Both the position numbers and the translations under genes were made by a program. The notes under the pieces were generated by a model. The model saw only the letters and a list, made by a program, of their open reading frames with translations, made no database searches and was not told where the DNA came from. Positions 14,241-27,919 of a stretch of 64,000 nt of DNA are shown here, in pieces. Positions within the stretch are counted from its first letter, which is position 1. Each line of letters opens with the position of its first letter. This DNA comes from Scortum barcoo (taxonomy: Eukaryota > Chordata > Actinopteri > Centrarchiformes > Terapontidae): contig CM041545.1 of NCBI GenBank assembly GCA_023238725.1, forward strand, positions 20,489,501-20,553,500, given 5' to 3'.

Positions 14241-17170
14241 CAGGATGAGCTACGACATGCTGAGCTTCCCCCGCCGTCATCCGAGCCCTTCCGTCCCTTT
14301 CTGGACTTCAGGGTGCTTCCTAAAGTCTGCTGGTTGCAAAGGTGGGATTTCCTCTGATAATAAGACATGAAAATAACACATGACAACAAATCTAATCCAC
14401 GTCCGCTGACCTCCAACTCGTTCTCAAAACTTCACTTCTCCAAACAGAAACACCCACCATCTGCAAACTTCTGGGTTGTGAGGTTTCAGCTTTATTTCTT
14501 AGCTGATGTGTCCTGAAGGCTTCATTTTAAGGACTTTATGGCAGAAGTTCTGTATCTTTAGCTCCTTTTTTGGTGTCTTTAACGTTGGCTGCATTGGGCC
14601 AACTGGGCGTGACCTCCTGCTGTCGACTCGTCCAGTCGTCTTTTTTTCAGTGGAAAACCTTGTGAATCAAAGACTTGCCAGTACGGTTAGCATCACCTTT
14701 TAGCAGAAACTGTGCATGGACAACGTTACTTCCGGCTGTCCCTTTTTTAAGGTTTGTCTTGTGATAAGCTGTGTTACATCATTAGAAAGTAAAACTCTAA
14801 AATGAACAAATATTGAATAAAAATTTCTTGATGAGGTTGTTATCAAAGAAAAAAGAAACCTTGTTGAGAAAACATACAGTTGGAGGCATATTGGTAAAAG
14901 TTTAAAGTATACGGTGAAATAGGAGGTCATCTAATAAACTCAGAAGAGCTTTTTATACCTCAGACTGTTTTTATTGATATTACAATTTGGTACATTGACT
15001 TTCTTGCGTACACAGCGTCACGTACAGTCAAACTTTCTGGATTGTTTTCTTGCATAAGGCATGAGCAGAGCTCTTCCACATTCCCAGACTCATTGTCAGT
15101 GATGAGTTGTTTTAAACTCAATCATCCATTTTGTATTTTCAGGCTAATCATCAAGAGTTTCTGTAGACACCACCTGCAAAATGCATGAGCCTGCCTTCAG
15201 AAAAAACTCTGGATGTGAATTGTAAGTGGATTTCTTTGCATTCTGGTGGTGTGTGGCTCTCGTTGTTTATTGTAAAATTGGAGCCACGCTGCGGATGCAT
15301 TTATCCATGACACCCAGTTGGCTTTTGGTGCCAAAAAACGATTCAGAACAAATTATGATACGCTGCACAAGAATTAAACACCCGATTCGGCACACATACT
15401 CAAATTAGCTTCAGTGGCAGTTCTGAAATATTTACACTTGCTGAATAAAGAGAGTGATTCCAATCAGAATTAGAGTAATGCCAATGTAACGAAACAGGGG
15501 CACATTTACTCAACAAAAAAGATAAACTAAATTACATGGTATGTTACAATCTCTGTAAATTACAGCACTGGAGGGAAGTATCATCCCCCCCCCGGAGTTA
15601 TTGTTTTAATGCCAGGTGTCGCCCAACAATTGTTCAATAGAAAAATCAATTGAATGTCATGAAAGAAAAGTAAGAATACCTCCCAACATCTCACAATCTT
15701 TCCATTAAAAGGCAAAATAATTAACACTGAACTTCTCTGATCTGTTTTATCAGGTTCAATTTAAGGCTCCCTGAGAAAGAAGAAGAACTACAGATGTGGC
15801 TCTAAACAGCTATAAATCTTTATTTTGACCTAAAGCTTTAGAAAAGACACATTTTGCTCAGCCTTTCTTTTTAAACACGGCACACTGTGACACGGAGAGC
15901 TTTTACAAGCAGGTGCAAAAGATTGATTTTAGCTCCGTTAACACCGAGTACAACATTTGACATCATTTACCATGCAATGTTAATGGACTGCCTTCAGCGA
16001 TGAGCTGCAGTTCAGCTCCGGGTTTCATGAGTCTGCAGAGGAAGGTGAGAAATTGCTTGTTTGACATAAACACATCGGGCTCGGTCACGACTTCGACGAC
16101 CCCCTCGTATGTTCCCTTTTTTCTTGCATCGGCATTCGCAGAGGGCAAACGTGTTGTACTCCTCTCGTTCTGCAACGACATGCATGACCCAAATTCCATT
16201 TGCCTCGCTGACCTGACTGCTGGGTGCTGCATCTAAAAGCAGACATGAAATGCACCCGGGGTCTCCACGCAGGTGTACACGACGCAAAGGCTGTAACCCT
16301 GCAGGATTTATGAAGGCGACTGTTGGGCAGCAGGTAGAGAGAGAAGTGGAGTCTTCACTCTGGCAAATATATCTTCTTTTTTTTAAATCCATCCTCTCCT
16401 TTCTAAAGGTTAGATATATTTCATTGCAGATGAGTAAAAATTCAACTTTTATTTATCCTCCTCACATCTAGAAAAGGTCATCCATGCCGTTGGTCGATCT
16501 GGTCGATCAAGTTCAGACGTCCGACAGCAGCTGCAGATTGCAATTTTTTATTTCCGGCTTTTTTCATCTCCTGATTTGTAAGCTCGGACCCGAAATTCAG
16601 AGGACACCTTTAAAGCAACACCATATGACTTTTTGCTTCTCTAACTCGAGAATAACAGTGCTCAAGGATTCAGGGATTTATAGCATATGTGGCTAATCTT
16701 AATTAATGTTAGCAAACTTTAGGAATATTGTGAGTAGATAAATATAGCTACTGTTTAATTAAAGCTAACTGACTTTATAAATTTTGCATCTAGCATCATT
16801 TTAGCATAGCTATGTCTCTGTGAGAGATCTATGGCCACAGGAGTCACTATTAAGTAAAGTTACATAAGCTTACTTACTTTAAGGACTGCCCTCTAAGAAA
16901 CTTGTTCTTAAAACACACTTTTATGGTTCACAATTACATAATTATGATTAATTATTAAAATATTAGTAATTGTATTACAATTAACAGTTGTTATTGTTGT
17001 ATATCTGAAACGCTGTTGACAATACTGTTCAATAATTTAAATTTAAACTGTATGATGTGCTTATAACTTCATCATAATGTGTAATAAACAGTCAGCATTT
17101 ATTCTTAGTATGTATTTATATACTGATCATATATGCTGCTTGTGATGGGGAGGGTTAAATTAATACCTGT

Positions 17171-17197
17171 GATACTTCTTCTCTTCTCCAGGTGAGT
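17171..17197 (+). other. Recursive-splice-like site (3' and 5' splice consensus back to back)
   Basis: CTTCTTCTCTTCTCCAG is immediately followed by GTGAGTC, with no base between. This is the ratchet-point pattern of recursive splicing in very long introns. No exon of a gene spanning it was found. Confidence 0.35.
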
Positions 17198-17779
17198 CAC
17201 TGTTGTTATGATTAAAATGATAAGTAGAAGTTAGTGTTATAATATTAATGTTATTCATTTTAATATCATTTGTAAATATAGAAAGAAATGACTAAATAGG
17301 GATTGCAGTGTGTTGCAGTTCAAAGGGATTTGACTTTCTGGAGGAAAATAAAACAGTTTCTCTGAGAAAACTCATTGCTATGCTCCCGCTGTGCAGCTCA
17401 CAGGGTAATGCACAGCTATGACGTCTGACAATTCATTGGAAAATTCATTCACACTAAAAATAAAGTTCAAAGCACCCCCCCTCCCCCCTCCCCAATATAA
17501 ACATCCTCCCTGCCTCCTCGCTGCTGCGTCGCTTTACTTGATGCTTGTCTTGCGAGTGATGACGGATGCTTGAAGTCAATACCTCATGTGGATCAACATT
17601 TTTAAATACAGATGCTGTGGAAATGCAGTTTAGTCAATTATGTTCTCCAGGAATCTGTAAACAGCCTTGTTGCTCTCTTCACTGCAGTAAATTGGCTGAG
17701 ATGATTATTTCTTACTACTCTTTTTAATGTCCTGAAAAGCTTTTGGAAAGCACTGAGGATTTATATTTTTTTGCAGGAG

Positions 17780-18205
17780 GCTTCAATCGCTGACATTTCC
17801 CATGAATATTACGGGGCTGTCTCGCAGGTCTCTCAGTTTTATTGCGTGTCTGAAAATGTGTTTATTTACCACGGCAGACCTTGTTCTGCGCACTTGTAAA
17901 ATCGACACCACATTGACACTCAGTGGCTGCCTCTTCCTCTTTTTTTTTTTTTTTTACCTCTTTCATCTTCATCACATCCTCCTCCCCCTTCCCGTGGAGG
18001 TGTCCTCAATGATTTCCAGCCGCCCCTCCTCTCCTCCTGTGACTCCGCCGCCGTCTAACCAAGTGAATTATGGGCAAATTTAGAAGGCTGGTTAACATGG
18101 GAGTCAGGATCTGGGCTCGCTTAAAGACCCAGCGCATATAATTAATCAAAATTAACATCAGTTATAACTTCGTGGCACCGCCCTAAATTGCAGGACTTAA
18201 TTGCT
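17780..18205. promoter_or_regulatory. Candidate conserved noncoding element
   Basis: Non-repetitive stretch interrupted by a poly-T run. It includes TAATTAATCAAAATTAAC and other homeodomain/TCF-like sequences beside a GC-richer block (18020-18120). No coding signal was seen despite an open frame. The call is from appearance only. Confidence 0.22.
17939..17955. repeat. Poly-T run
   Basis: About 17 T in a pyrimidine-rich stretch. Confidence 0.9.
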
Positions 18206-18213
18206 CCTACTGT

Positions 18214-18232
18214 CACACACACACACACACAC
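18214..18232. repeat. (CA)n microsatellite
   Basis: About nine CA units. Confidence 0.95.
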
Positions 18233-18930
18233 TTTGGCACTTTTCCAATTCAGGAACAAAGATGATATGAAATGGGGGTATTTGTTAGACTGGAACTTAT
18301 AAACTTCTTTGTAAGGCCATCACTGACATTATGAGAGTCTCTTGCGAAATGTCAAACGCTGTTCCAGTGTTTACTCTCCAATGAAAACTTGAGGCTTCCT
18401 GTACATTTTTTATTTTCTATCTCAGATAAAAAGCAACACCTCGTTATATTCAATATCTGCTCTCTTTGAACTACGAAGATGAGGCTTTGCGTAACTTGCA
18501 TTAAGTGTCTGCACTAAAGTGATAAGGATGCAGAAGTTTGTTTATTTTCTCTCGGCTTCACCCTCGCCGCGTAATGTTGATGTAACTTTTCAATCAGCGG
18601 CGTCAGTCTTCCTCCTTCCTCACGCCATTAACATTTTTATTTGACATTTTTATAAACTAGCGCTTCTATCACATTGACGCAATCCCCGCTGAGTCAGTTT
18701 CCGAACACGCACATCTATTTCAAGTGGCACTGAAGAAAACCTTTTTTCTCCACATTTGAGACGTGACGGCGGAAATGTTCAGGTGTCAGACAGAATCTCA
18801 CATTAATCGTTACGCTAATGGCATTTTTCAAAATATATTTTCTGTTACGTTGCGTTTTCGGCTGATATTGCCACTTTAAGGTTTGGCATAAGGTGTGATT
18901 TTTTTTAAGTTGACAGGATTTCACTTATTT

Positions 18931-19160
18931 ATGAAATATCTCAACAACTGCTGTGGGGATTGCAGAGAAATTTGATTCAGACGTCCTTCTTCTTGATGAT
19001 TTTATATTTTTTTATATTTTATTTAATAATCATTCATCCATCCACATCAGATCAAAACATTAATATGTCCAATACTTTGATTTATGACCAAGTACATTAA
19101 AACCTAATGACATTTCCATCAGCCTCAGCTGTGCTTTGTGTTGTATGCCATTAGCAAACA
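18931..19160 (-). repeat. Dispersed fish repeat, reverse copy of the 45-kb repeat
   Basis: Read on the minus strand it shows the same ordered blocks as 45345-45810: CAGCTGAGGCTGATGGAAAT, then GGTCATAAATCAAAGTATTG, and finally GTTGAGATATTTCAT. It is more diverged and lacks the outer part of the 45-kb copy. Confidence 0.55.
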
Positions 19161-21018
19161 CCCTGAAATAAGGTGATAAAGTGACAACAAGGACTGATTA
19201 CTGATTTCTTAAGCATCTGCATATTAGTGATTAGGGGTTAAGGTTACCTAGCTCCATAGAATTTCTGGTCTGTTTAAAGATGGCAAACACAACTCTAAAT
19301 ACCAATCATAATGCTTAAATAATCTGACAGAGGAGGGACTTTTTAAGAAAATTTGAGCCCGCATGTGGCAGCACACAGCACACAGAGCAAAGACCAATAA
19401 AACTGACATAAAACGGATATAATGAAAGAGGAAATGCACCTCCGAGGCTCCATGATGAGATTAACTCTTAGTCTTAAGGAGGTATTGTCTCCATTAGATG
19501 ACACGATAACAGAGTCAGTGATGGAGTGGTACATCTATTATTCATTTATCAAGAGAATGAGCTCCTTGCTCTTGTCATACAATAGCTGGCTATTTATGGA
19601 AATATTACACCTGTTGGGCCGATGGTTTAAACAGACACACGTAGAAACGACGTCATGATTTTGCCTCTCTGTTGGACAAACTGAAATTTTGATTTGACAA
19701 GGGATCATAAAGTAACTTCAATTCATCATAAGTGTGGGAAGTAAGTAAAAATCATGAAAAATATACCATTTATAGATATGCACTGCTTTAGTTATGCATT
19801 ATCACTCTTGTTTTTAGTATACAGTGGAGAAGAAGACAGGAAATATGAGGAGAAAAAATAACAAGTGATGATTTTTGAAGGGGAAATTTCACAGACTAAC
19901 CTCAAACACTGCAGTCTACAATATTTACACTCAAAATGTACTTTTTTTCTTTATTGCACTGCTCGCTAAACAAGCACTTGCTCTCTTCTCTTTTGGTCTT
20001 TGATCCTCACTTAACTTACACAAGCAGACGCCTCCAATGTCCTGCCCTTCCTGTCCTGTTTCACAGCTTTCTAATTTCCAAACGCCGTTAAGGTGCTCCG
20101 GCAAAGTGCTGCTGTTATAAAAACCTTTTTTATTACGTAGCCATTGATAGCAAATGCAGGCTGCGTAAACTGAAATGTTCTGAAAGGGAAACCAGCAGTT
20201 GCTTTCATACACTGAAAGCAACGCGTGAACTGTGAACCATTTTAACCCCAACTGACAGTTGATCACTTAAGGAAAAGTGCTTACTACCCAGACTAAAGAA
20301 CTTCAGACCAATAATGGCGCAATCCAAGAGCACCCAAGGTCGTCAGGACTAAGAGTGAGCAGTCGTTTTCTTCTTTTGTGGTGTTAAACGGTGTTAGCGA
20401 ACTGTTAAGGTTACCATGAGGTAACAGTGCTGCCCACAACAGTCCCTTGTGTAAAAATCTTTTATATAAGGGATCCCCAAAAGAGGCAGGTGGGGTAAAG
20501 TGATCAGACAACTACCAGAGCTTTGTGGAGTTGAGAGAGGAATTGTTGGTTCAGCAAAGTGAATTAATCAGGTACGTGCACGCGGCAGCCGAGACATTTA
20601 TGACCCAACTTTATAAAAACATATCGTCAAAAGCAGAAGCCTAATGCAGTCTTATTGGCCCAACAAAGCGTCTTTTCATGGCTGCTGATCAGAGGTCTAT
20701 GAGGACGGTGATATTTATGTCCTCGTTAAGACATCCTGGCTGCAGAGTGCAGACAGCAGATATCCAGTAAATCTCTCTTCCTCTCGCTCTTCAGCCAGAT
20801 TTCTGTTCTTTCACTTGCTTCCCTAATTCAGCAGTAGTTGCACAAAAGTCAATTATTTATTGAAAGGACGTGTGAAGAAAGGCTTTCTGAATTTCTTTAA
20901 ATGAATTACTTTTCGGGTCTTCGGTCCCCTGTATAGGCTAACATCTTTGCGTGCTTCGTTTGTGATTGGTGCTGGCTAAACCACAGCTGTCCTTATTCTG
21001 ACCTCAAGCAGACTGAAG
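19161..21018. other. Noncoding stretch
   Basis: Unique-looking sequence; opposite-strand frames near 19.3-19.6 kb overlap each other and look accidental. Confidence 0.6.
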
Positions 21019-21140
21019 GTTCAAAATTCAAAACTTTATTTGTCACATGCACAACAATTACATAAAGAAGTCCTTGGCAATGAAATGGGTCACAGACTCC
21101 CTCTAACAATGCTCAAAAACTGTGAAATACAATAAAAACT
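21019..21140 (-). repeat. Dispersed retroelement 3'-end fragment
   Basis: TTCAAAATTCAAAACTTTAT followed by TTGTCACATGCACAACAATT and GGCAATGAAATG is typical of a fish short retroelement 3' end in reverse orientation; the tail reads TTTTGAATTTTGAA on the minus strand. A related fragment lies at 60.6 kb. The family name is not certain. Confidence 0.5.
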
Positions 21141-21847
21141 AAAGTAATTGAATAAAATATGGACATACAGTATAAATCATAACATTAAAATAAAATATAT
21201 AACTAACTAATGGTTGGATGTTATATGTTTTGCTTGTGTCACTGTATTGCATGCAGGCTAAGCATATATATAATCTTTTAAATGTGGAAAAAAAGGTGAA
21301 TGGGTATGAAAATAACTTTTTCCTACCTGGCTAAGGTGGCTGAATATAAGTCTGATATCAAGCAGGACAAAATAGGGAAACTTTAATCCAGATATGGCCA
21401 TTTTTTACAATACATAGCAGGGGTGTACAACATAGGGAAAATATCATGATAGTAAACATAATTTTTTAACACTTGAGTGTGTAAAATACCTTTACTCTGC
21501 AAACAGAAGACAAATGTTAGCCATTGATCTACATTATGTATCAGATCTGATTATTGGTGTTTCTTTACTGATTGAATGTTTTGCTTTAAAAGCCTAAATC
21601 AGCAACTTTTGGGGAACTATTTGGAGGTGAGAGCAGACTCCAGTCTTGTGTTTTTTGGCGGCTGGGCAACACACACTTTTGTTTACACGTGCGCCTCGAA
21701 AGCACACATCATACAAACCTGACATTTGCCGGCAGATTGATTTCCTCCGCCGTCTTGCTTTTTGAAAGGTGAAGTGATTCTTCTAACTCTCTAAATCATC
21801 CCATCTCTTTTTCTGATCACCTCTCTTTGCCAAGTCAATCAGTCGGC

Positions 21848-21868
21848 CTCTCTCTCTCTCTCTCTCTT
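21848..21868. repeat. (CT)n microsatellite
   Basis: About ten CT units. Confidence 0.95.
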
Positions 21869-24800
21869 CCCATTTTGTATTCTCTCCAGTGGCGGTGAAG
21901 ATCCCAGAGGCAGACGGCTGGAGATGAGGAGTTCTTGTGCAGTAATAGCCTATTACAAGTCATTTCTCATACAGTGTCACTGCTTCTCGGCTAGTCCTGT
22001 CACTCAGTCGCTCTGTGAATGAAGCCACGTAATCAGCAGAAAATGGCCAATTGTACAGTGAGACACCGAAAGCCAGACACATAAAACACACATAAACACA
22101 CACTCGCAAGTCATCGACAAACACGCACACACACACAAACCATCTTGTCTGCTCAATTTGGGATTTCATTTAATCTGTTTCATCAGCCTCACCAAGAAAA
22201 CACAAATAAATCATTATTCTTTGCTAAATGTAAGCAACACCGGTTATTCTAGTTCCCCAGAAAAGTCCTGGATACAGGAGTTTAACATTTAGTGAGTTCA
22301 GTAATACAAACCTTTTACACTTTCTTAGAGTATAATATCTAAAAAAAAAAAAAAGAGAGAGAGTATTTATCGAAAGCCTCCATCACATTTATATTCTTAT
22401 TAATCATTCAGCTGTTTTCCCCTTTTGCAAATGGAAAAAAAGCAACATAATCAAGGCTTACACAGATTTGTTTAATTTAATATTGAAACCTCATCTCCAC
22501 TCTCTTTACTCCTGTTGCTCTTTCTCTCTGACTTCCCACTCACTCGATCCGCCTCGTTTTTATTTCTTCATATTTATTCCCTTTGTTTCTCTCACTGCAT
22601 GACTCCACCTCCACAACTCTCCTCTTCCTCCTCCTCCCCTGTGCACTTTAGATGTAATTGAACTCTCATCAACACTCAGTTAAGTTCATTGTTAATAAAT
22701 AATTCACATATTTTTAATGGGTGACATCCTCTGGTTTCAATTAAATCTCCACTGCCTCTTTTCTCAGGGGACCAAGGGAAACAAACAAATGCAACTATTT
22801 CAAATGTTTACATTTCTACAAATCAAGCGCGCCGGACCCCTTATAAATATATTCAGCAGAGCCTCCGGGCCACTACAGCATCACACTTACTCGGCTCTTT
22901 AAAGATTTACTGGTGATAATTGCTGTCATGTAGAGTGGGATCGAAAAAAAAAATAGCTCCAACGGCAGAGCAGAAATCAACATAACAGAAAAATTGCATC
23001 GCCCGTTTCAAATTAACACTACAGAAAACTATCACCTAGCTTAAATGAACATCACAAAACCCATTATCAAAACCAACAGAGGATCAAAAAATTCAACTCG
23101 GCAGAAGTCATTGCATTTGAATTTAATTTCCTTCCAAGCCCTGCCTTTTTTTTACCCATGATGCCTGTTATTAAATACACAGCAGACTGTCATTACAGCC
23201 ATATCACTGAAGGTACATTGCGAGGCTTTATTAAACTTCCCTCCATACTCTCCTCTCAGGTGCATTTTTCTATACAAATTGAAATCTGCTGTAGTGCAAC
23301 CCCATTCAATTATGATGAATAATTGCCTCTCGCTTTCAAAGTTTCAAAGGCAGATGAACTACAGTACAGTGACGACAGTGCCCAAGATATGAGTTGACAC
23401 TCACTTTTCCTACTGACAATCTTTTTTTGTCACAGGTGACCCAAGAGCAAATGCAGATGTGTCTATTAGCTCAAAGATTATCTGCACTTAAATGTTGAGC
23501 ATTTATGGCCATTTTCACACTAAGACAGTTAAAAAGACATACTCTCCCCTCCGTTTCGACTATCCATTCGTTTTCCAAAACTTTTAAAAAATGGCTATTT
23601 TATACCCAAAGCAATGATTTTAACAATTTAATCACTTTGATCACTCGCTTTGAGCAAAACAACCAATTACAGTATACATGTATTTATCATCATGATGTCA
23701 GATGATGTGATAAATGGTGCAGCACTGAAGGGATTTTTGTTAAAACTCTATCAGCTTTAATCAAATCACTTTATTTTTAATGTTTTTCGATTCCCTGATA
23801 ACATATAAAATATGTTACTGAGAAAAACTCATTTATGCGTCTGGGAAATAGGAGTTGCAACCAGCTGAGACCGAGTTCAGTAACCAGATAATGGTTTTAA
23901 TTTACAGAAAAAAACAAAGATAGAGAAGGCATTTCAGTGTGGGTGGAGAACTTTTTGAAAATTACCTGAAAACCTGAGTGTGAGTGTGTGTTAGCTCTAC
24001 CAATGCTGTGAACTGTGTTTTCACACTGGCCTGTCTTGTGGAGGTCATCCGAAGGTGAAATGAAACAAAGCAAAAAGAAAAAAAATTGCCACGTGTTGCT
24101 CAGAGATTTTGCCTGTTTTTGAAGTCTGCATTTATACCAGACACTCAACAAATACATCAGCTGTGTGGACGTTTTAGTTTTAGCAGCAGGTCCTTCTGCT
24201 ATATTCCTGCAGTCTCTCGCGTTTTCTCACCTTTCTTTATTTTTATGAAGTGGAGTCATAAAACCTTGGGATGAGCCCAGATTTTTCGTTTGAGTCATTT
24301 TCAACTTGTGTGGAGAAGTCTTTGTCTTATTTCAAACCTGCTACCATCCACTCAGATCTTTCCACTGACGTTTGTACTGCACTGAATCAAAAATTTGCCC
24401 TGTTTGAGCAGCGTTGTTGGCCACCTCTAAGGGGGCACCAACGTTGAAAATGTTCAGATTCTAACAACCTTCTTACTTCTGAGTTTATGTGAACAAAAGC
24501 ACCCCAATGGAAATGCTGCAGAAAAGTATATTGAGCAATAATTTGGTCATGAGAGGTCACGAGCTCTGGTTTCTTTTCTCTGTTTTCCTGCCGACAGTTG
24601 CCGTGCTCTGGCTTTGTAGGGCAGAATTGCCCAGTAGATTCATTTTTGACAGTTTTTGAGGAGCTTTACAATGTTATTCATGAATTCAAATCCCATTCTG
24701 CTGCAGTATTTATTTGCCGCCATGTAAAACTTCATTATTAATACACCTGCTTGACATTTCTGTGTAGCCATTTTGCTGTCGATGATTATAATCACGCATG

Positions 24801-26267
24801 ACAGAAAGGGCAGGAAGGTCAAACTGGCAGACTGCTGCTGGAAATGAATCAGCGATTGTCAAGTGCATCTTTTTTGTGGACTAGAGGACAAAATGTAATT
24901 CTGACACTCCCTTTGCCCTATAATTAAAAAAAGTAATAGCACTGCATTTTGAATGGAACTCACAACCAATCATAATATGTTAAAAGGATTTATGGGAGGA
25001 TTAATGTGGCATTGTGAGAATCTTTAATAGTATGTGGCTTTCATTTGGTGTCAGTTAATGTATTTTCCTGTAATGATGCTATTTTTAAAGATGGCATTAT
25101 TCCATCATAGGGCTCTTAGCAGTGAATGTAAATCATATTTCCACATATTTATGGGTTATGCTCTTCTCTCTGTTTTATACTTCATTTTGCCTGCAGAATA
25201 TTCTCTTTCAAGTTTTCTAATATTATTGCATGTGGAGATTTGGGTCCTGTTTGAAATACTGAGACATTATCCTGAACTATGAAGTTGAAATTTATCGCCT
25301 AAGACTCTTGACTTGCATCCATGTTGTTGCCACGACAACCTTGTTTTCTGAGGCCAGCAGTAGCTACACCTTCAATGTGGATTTGTTCTGTGTGACATGG
25401 GACAGACAATTTGCCTCAGATCCCATCCCATTGTGCTCGTAGCTGAATTGGAAAAAGGTTGACGACAAATTGATTGCAACCTTCATGAGACCGTCTTACC
25501 CTGACTGGCGCTGTTTGGTTTTTGTGGAGGCAGCTATTGCAAAGATAAGACGAGCCCCAGAGGTGACACAGACTTTTCAGTGGTGTTACCAACAATCTTT
25601 GCATTACCAGCTACCTCAAAGTGCTGAATTGTATTCACAGCTGCAGCCTATTGGGCAAAAAAGCTAATAATCCCAATGCATTCAGTCCCTTACAATTAAA
25701 AAGGGAATGTGTGAGGAAGAAACCAAAAGACGGGTGATAAAGCAAGCACACAGATTGTTCAGTTTATTTCACCGGTATACCAAAATACTAATGTTGTTTA
25801 TCAAGAAAAAAAGCTTTAACAATAATCCACTTGTGGTAAAACAGAGCAGAACTTAAGCTTCTCAGAAAAAGATCAACAGGTGTCAACAGAGTCCACTTGA
25901 AAGAGCAGATGTAAAAAAACCCAACGTGAGAGTTGCATTTTCTGCTGTGGTCATTTTCAAACTCCCCGAGATCATAGACAATGGCAGCTGACCGGCCAGG
26001 CTTTGAAACACAATTTCTCATTCACACCTCTCTGTCTTTTCCATCTCCCCTTTTCCTCCGCTGTTATCTCTCTGTCTATTCCGAGGTTTCACTACCGCTG
26101 TGCGTGCAACCTCTAATCTCTTCATCTCCTCTTCTTCACCGGCAGAACAATGTGTCCTGACAGTCGACAAGACTCTGTCCTCCCAGGGGCATAAACAGCT
26201 GTGACTGGTAACCTGATTAAGAGGTCCAAGATAGCATGTGGAGATTGAAAGAGTTAGGGAGAGAGGA

Positions 26268-26288
26268 AGAGAGAGAGAGAGAGAGAGA
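26268..26288. repeat. (GA)n microsatellite
   Basis: About ten GA units; reads as a Leu-Ser repeat on the minus strand. Confidence 0.95.
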
Positions 26289-27919
26289 AAGAGATTGGAA
26301 CAATAGAAAGAAAAGATAACAGCTAGAATGATAAATGACCAGCAGCACTGGCCTTTGGGAGCTCCAGACTGACATTGTCTCTTGGTACACATGCATAAAA
26401 GTACACATGTAGCTAATGAGTGACAGTATTACCTTCAAAGTCGTGCACTGAGCTGCAACAAAAATGCCTCCACGGTCGACTTTTTATGAGACGAGCTGGC
26501 CTGGAATTGGTGTTTCGGGGGTGTAAGTAATGTAGTGTGATGTGCTTTATGACTGCGTGGTGTGCAAGCACGCATTAGAGCTTCTGGCCGCGTGTTTCAG
26601 ACAGCGTGGTACTGTACGTAACTTTAAGGTCACAACGGTCTTCTGGTTGTGCTCCTTGTTTCATCTTCTTTCCTCTCAATTCTCCGCCTGTCTTTGTGGC
26701 TCCCTCAGAGATTTAGCACAATCTCTCCTCGCCCTGCTTTTCATCCCCTTTTCAGATCCAGGCTTTATTGCATCCTCGAGTGTTTATTAGTTTATTAGAG
26801 ACCTTGAGAAAAGATGGAGGTGGTAGACCAGTTGGAATGAAAGATAAATCCTCTTCATTTCAGAGTCATGGAGCCCCGTCGATGTAGCATTTTAATTTCT
26901 TAAGAGACAAATCAAAGCCTCGTGTCAGACAGCAACACATATCCATTAATATGCGTAACAGATGCTGCAGATTTCAAATGTATTAAGTCTTTCATGAAAC
27001 AAGTATTTGCCCTTTATTTGCTGCCATCAGACACTGATGACATGCTCTTCATCAGATCAAGTCTCAACACAAGAATCTGTCCCAGCTCAGGGTGGGTTGG
27101 TGCTCCATTGGATTTCCCCATGCCCCTTAATTTGGAGTCAGTTGATTTTTAATTAAGACAATGGTATATAAAAATGCTGAATGTGACAAAAATCTATGTT
27201 GACAGTTGATAAAAAATACACACTAAGCCCTCAGCTCAATTATTTGAATTTTCACCAGAACTAGATTCACGAGATTCAATATTTAGTTGGTATATTGCCC
27301 CAATCATAGCTCAGAACAATTGGCTTCTAAGAAACACAGCAAGTGTTTCTTCTGGCACCCTGCCCGTGTAAAAAGAGAAAAGACGGTAAGATTTCCTCCA
27401 CAGATCCAAAAAATAAAAATATTATAAGTAGTTATAGGGCGAACAGAGCTTTAAAAGGGGGCTCATTTAAAGGAGTTTTCTAAGATGACAGACTTCATGA
27501 AGAAATCAATACATGAAGAGTATAAGGCCAAGCTTGAAAGTTTCAATTAATATAGAGCTTGCTCATATGGCACTCGCAGAGTTTGGCCTTTAAAATTTTA
27601 CTGACATGTCACTCGTGTAAAAAGGGCTAATACTGTCAAAAAGTCTGCCATACATGGACTAAATATTTTCCAGTGCAATACTATAACTATGTCAGAGATT
27701 TGATGTCAAAGGGCTCATCAGTAATTATAACAATGTGCCAACTGTCTTGTCCAGTCTTTAGATCCTTTTGTGGTACATTCATAGATGCAGTTTATCTATA
27801 CAGATATATAAGATGACAACCATTGTCCTTATGTGTGGGAAAGCCACATAGTTTTTTAGTCTTTCATATTAATAAAACATTTTTTCAGATAAAGAGAAAA
27901 ACATATCACATCTTCAAAG

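Larger units (their letters stand above)
4691..18930. other. Gene-free stretch, 14 kb
   Basis: Apart from the microsatellites, the octamer/SOX-like site, the recursive-splice-like site and the candidate conserved blocks listed separately, I see no exon, RNA gene or recognised transposon. An AT palindrome-rich patch lies near 9535-9575. Confidence 0.6.
21141..27919. other. Gene-free stretch, 6.8 kb
   Basis: Unique AT-rich DNA with two simple repeats. The part at 22.8-23.4 kb is smooth and non-repetitive and could hold conserved noncoding sequence. No gene supported. Confidence 0.6.

Noticed and set aside
16012..16392. 126-codon minus-strand frame
   Set aside because: Overlapped by open frames on both strands; sequence resembles nothing known.
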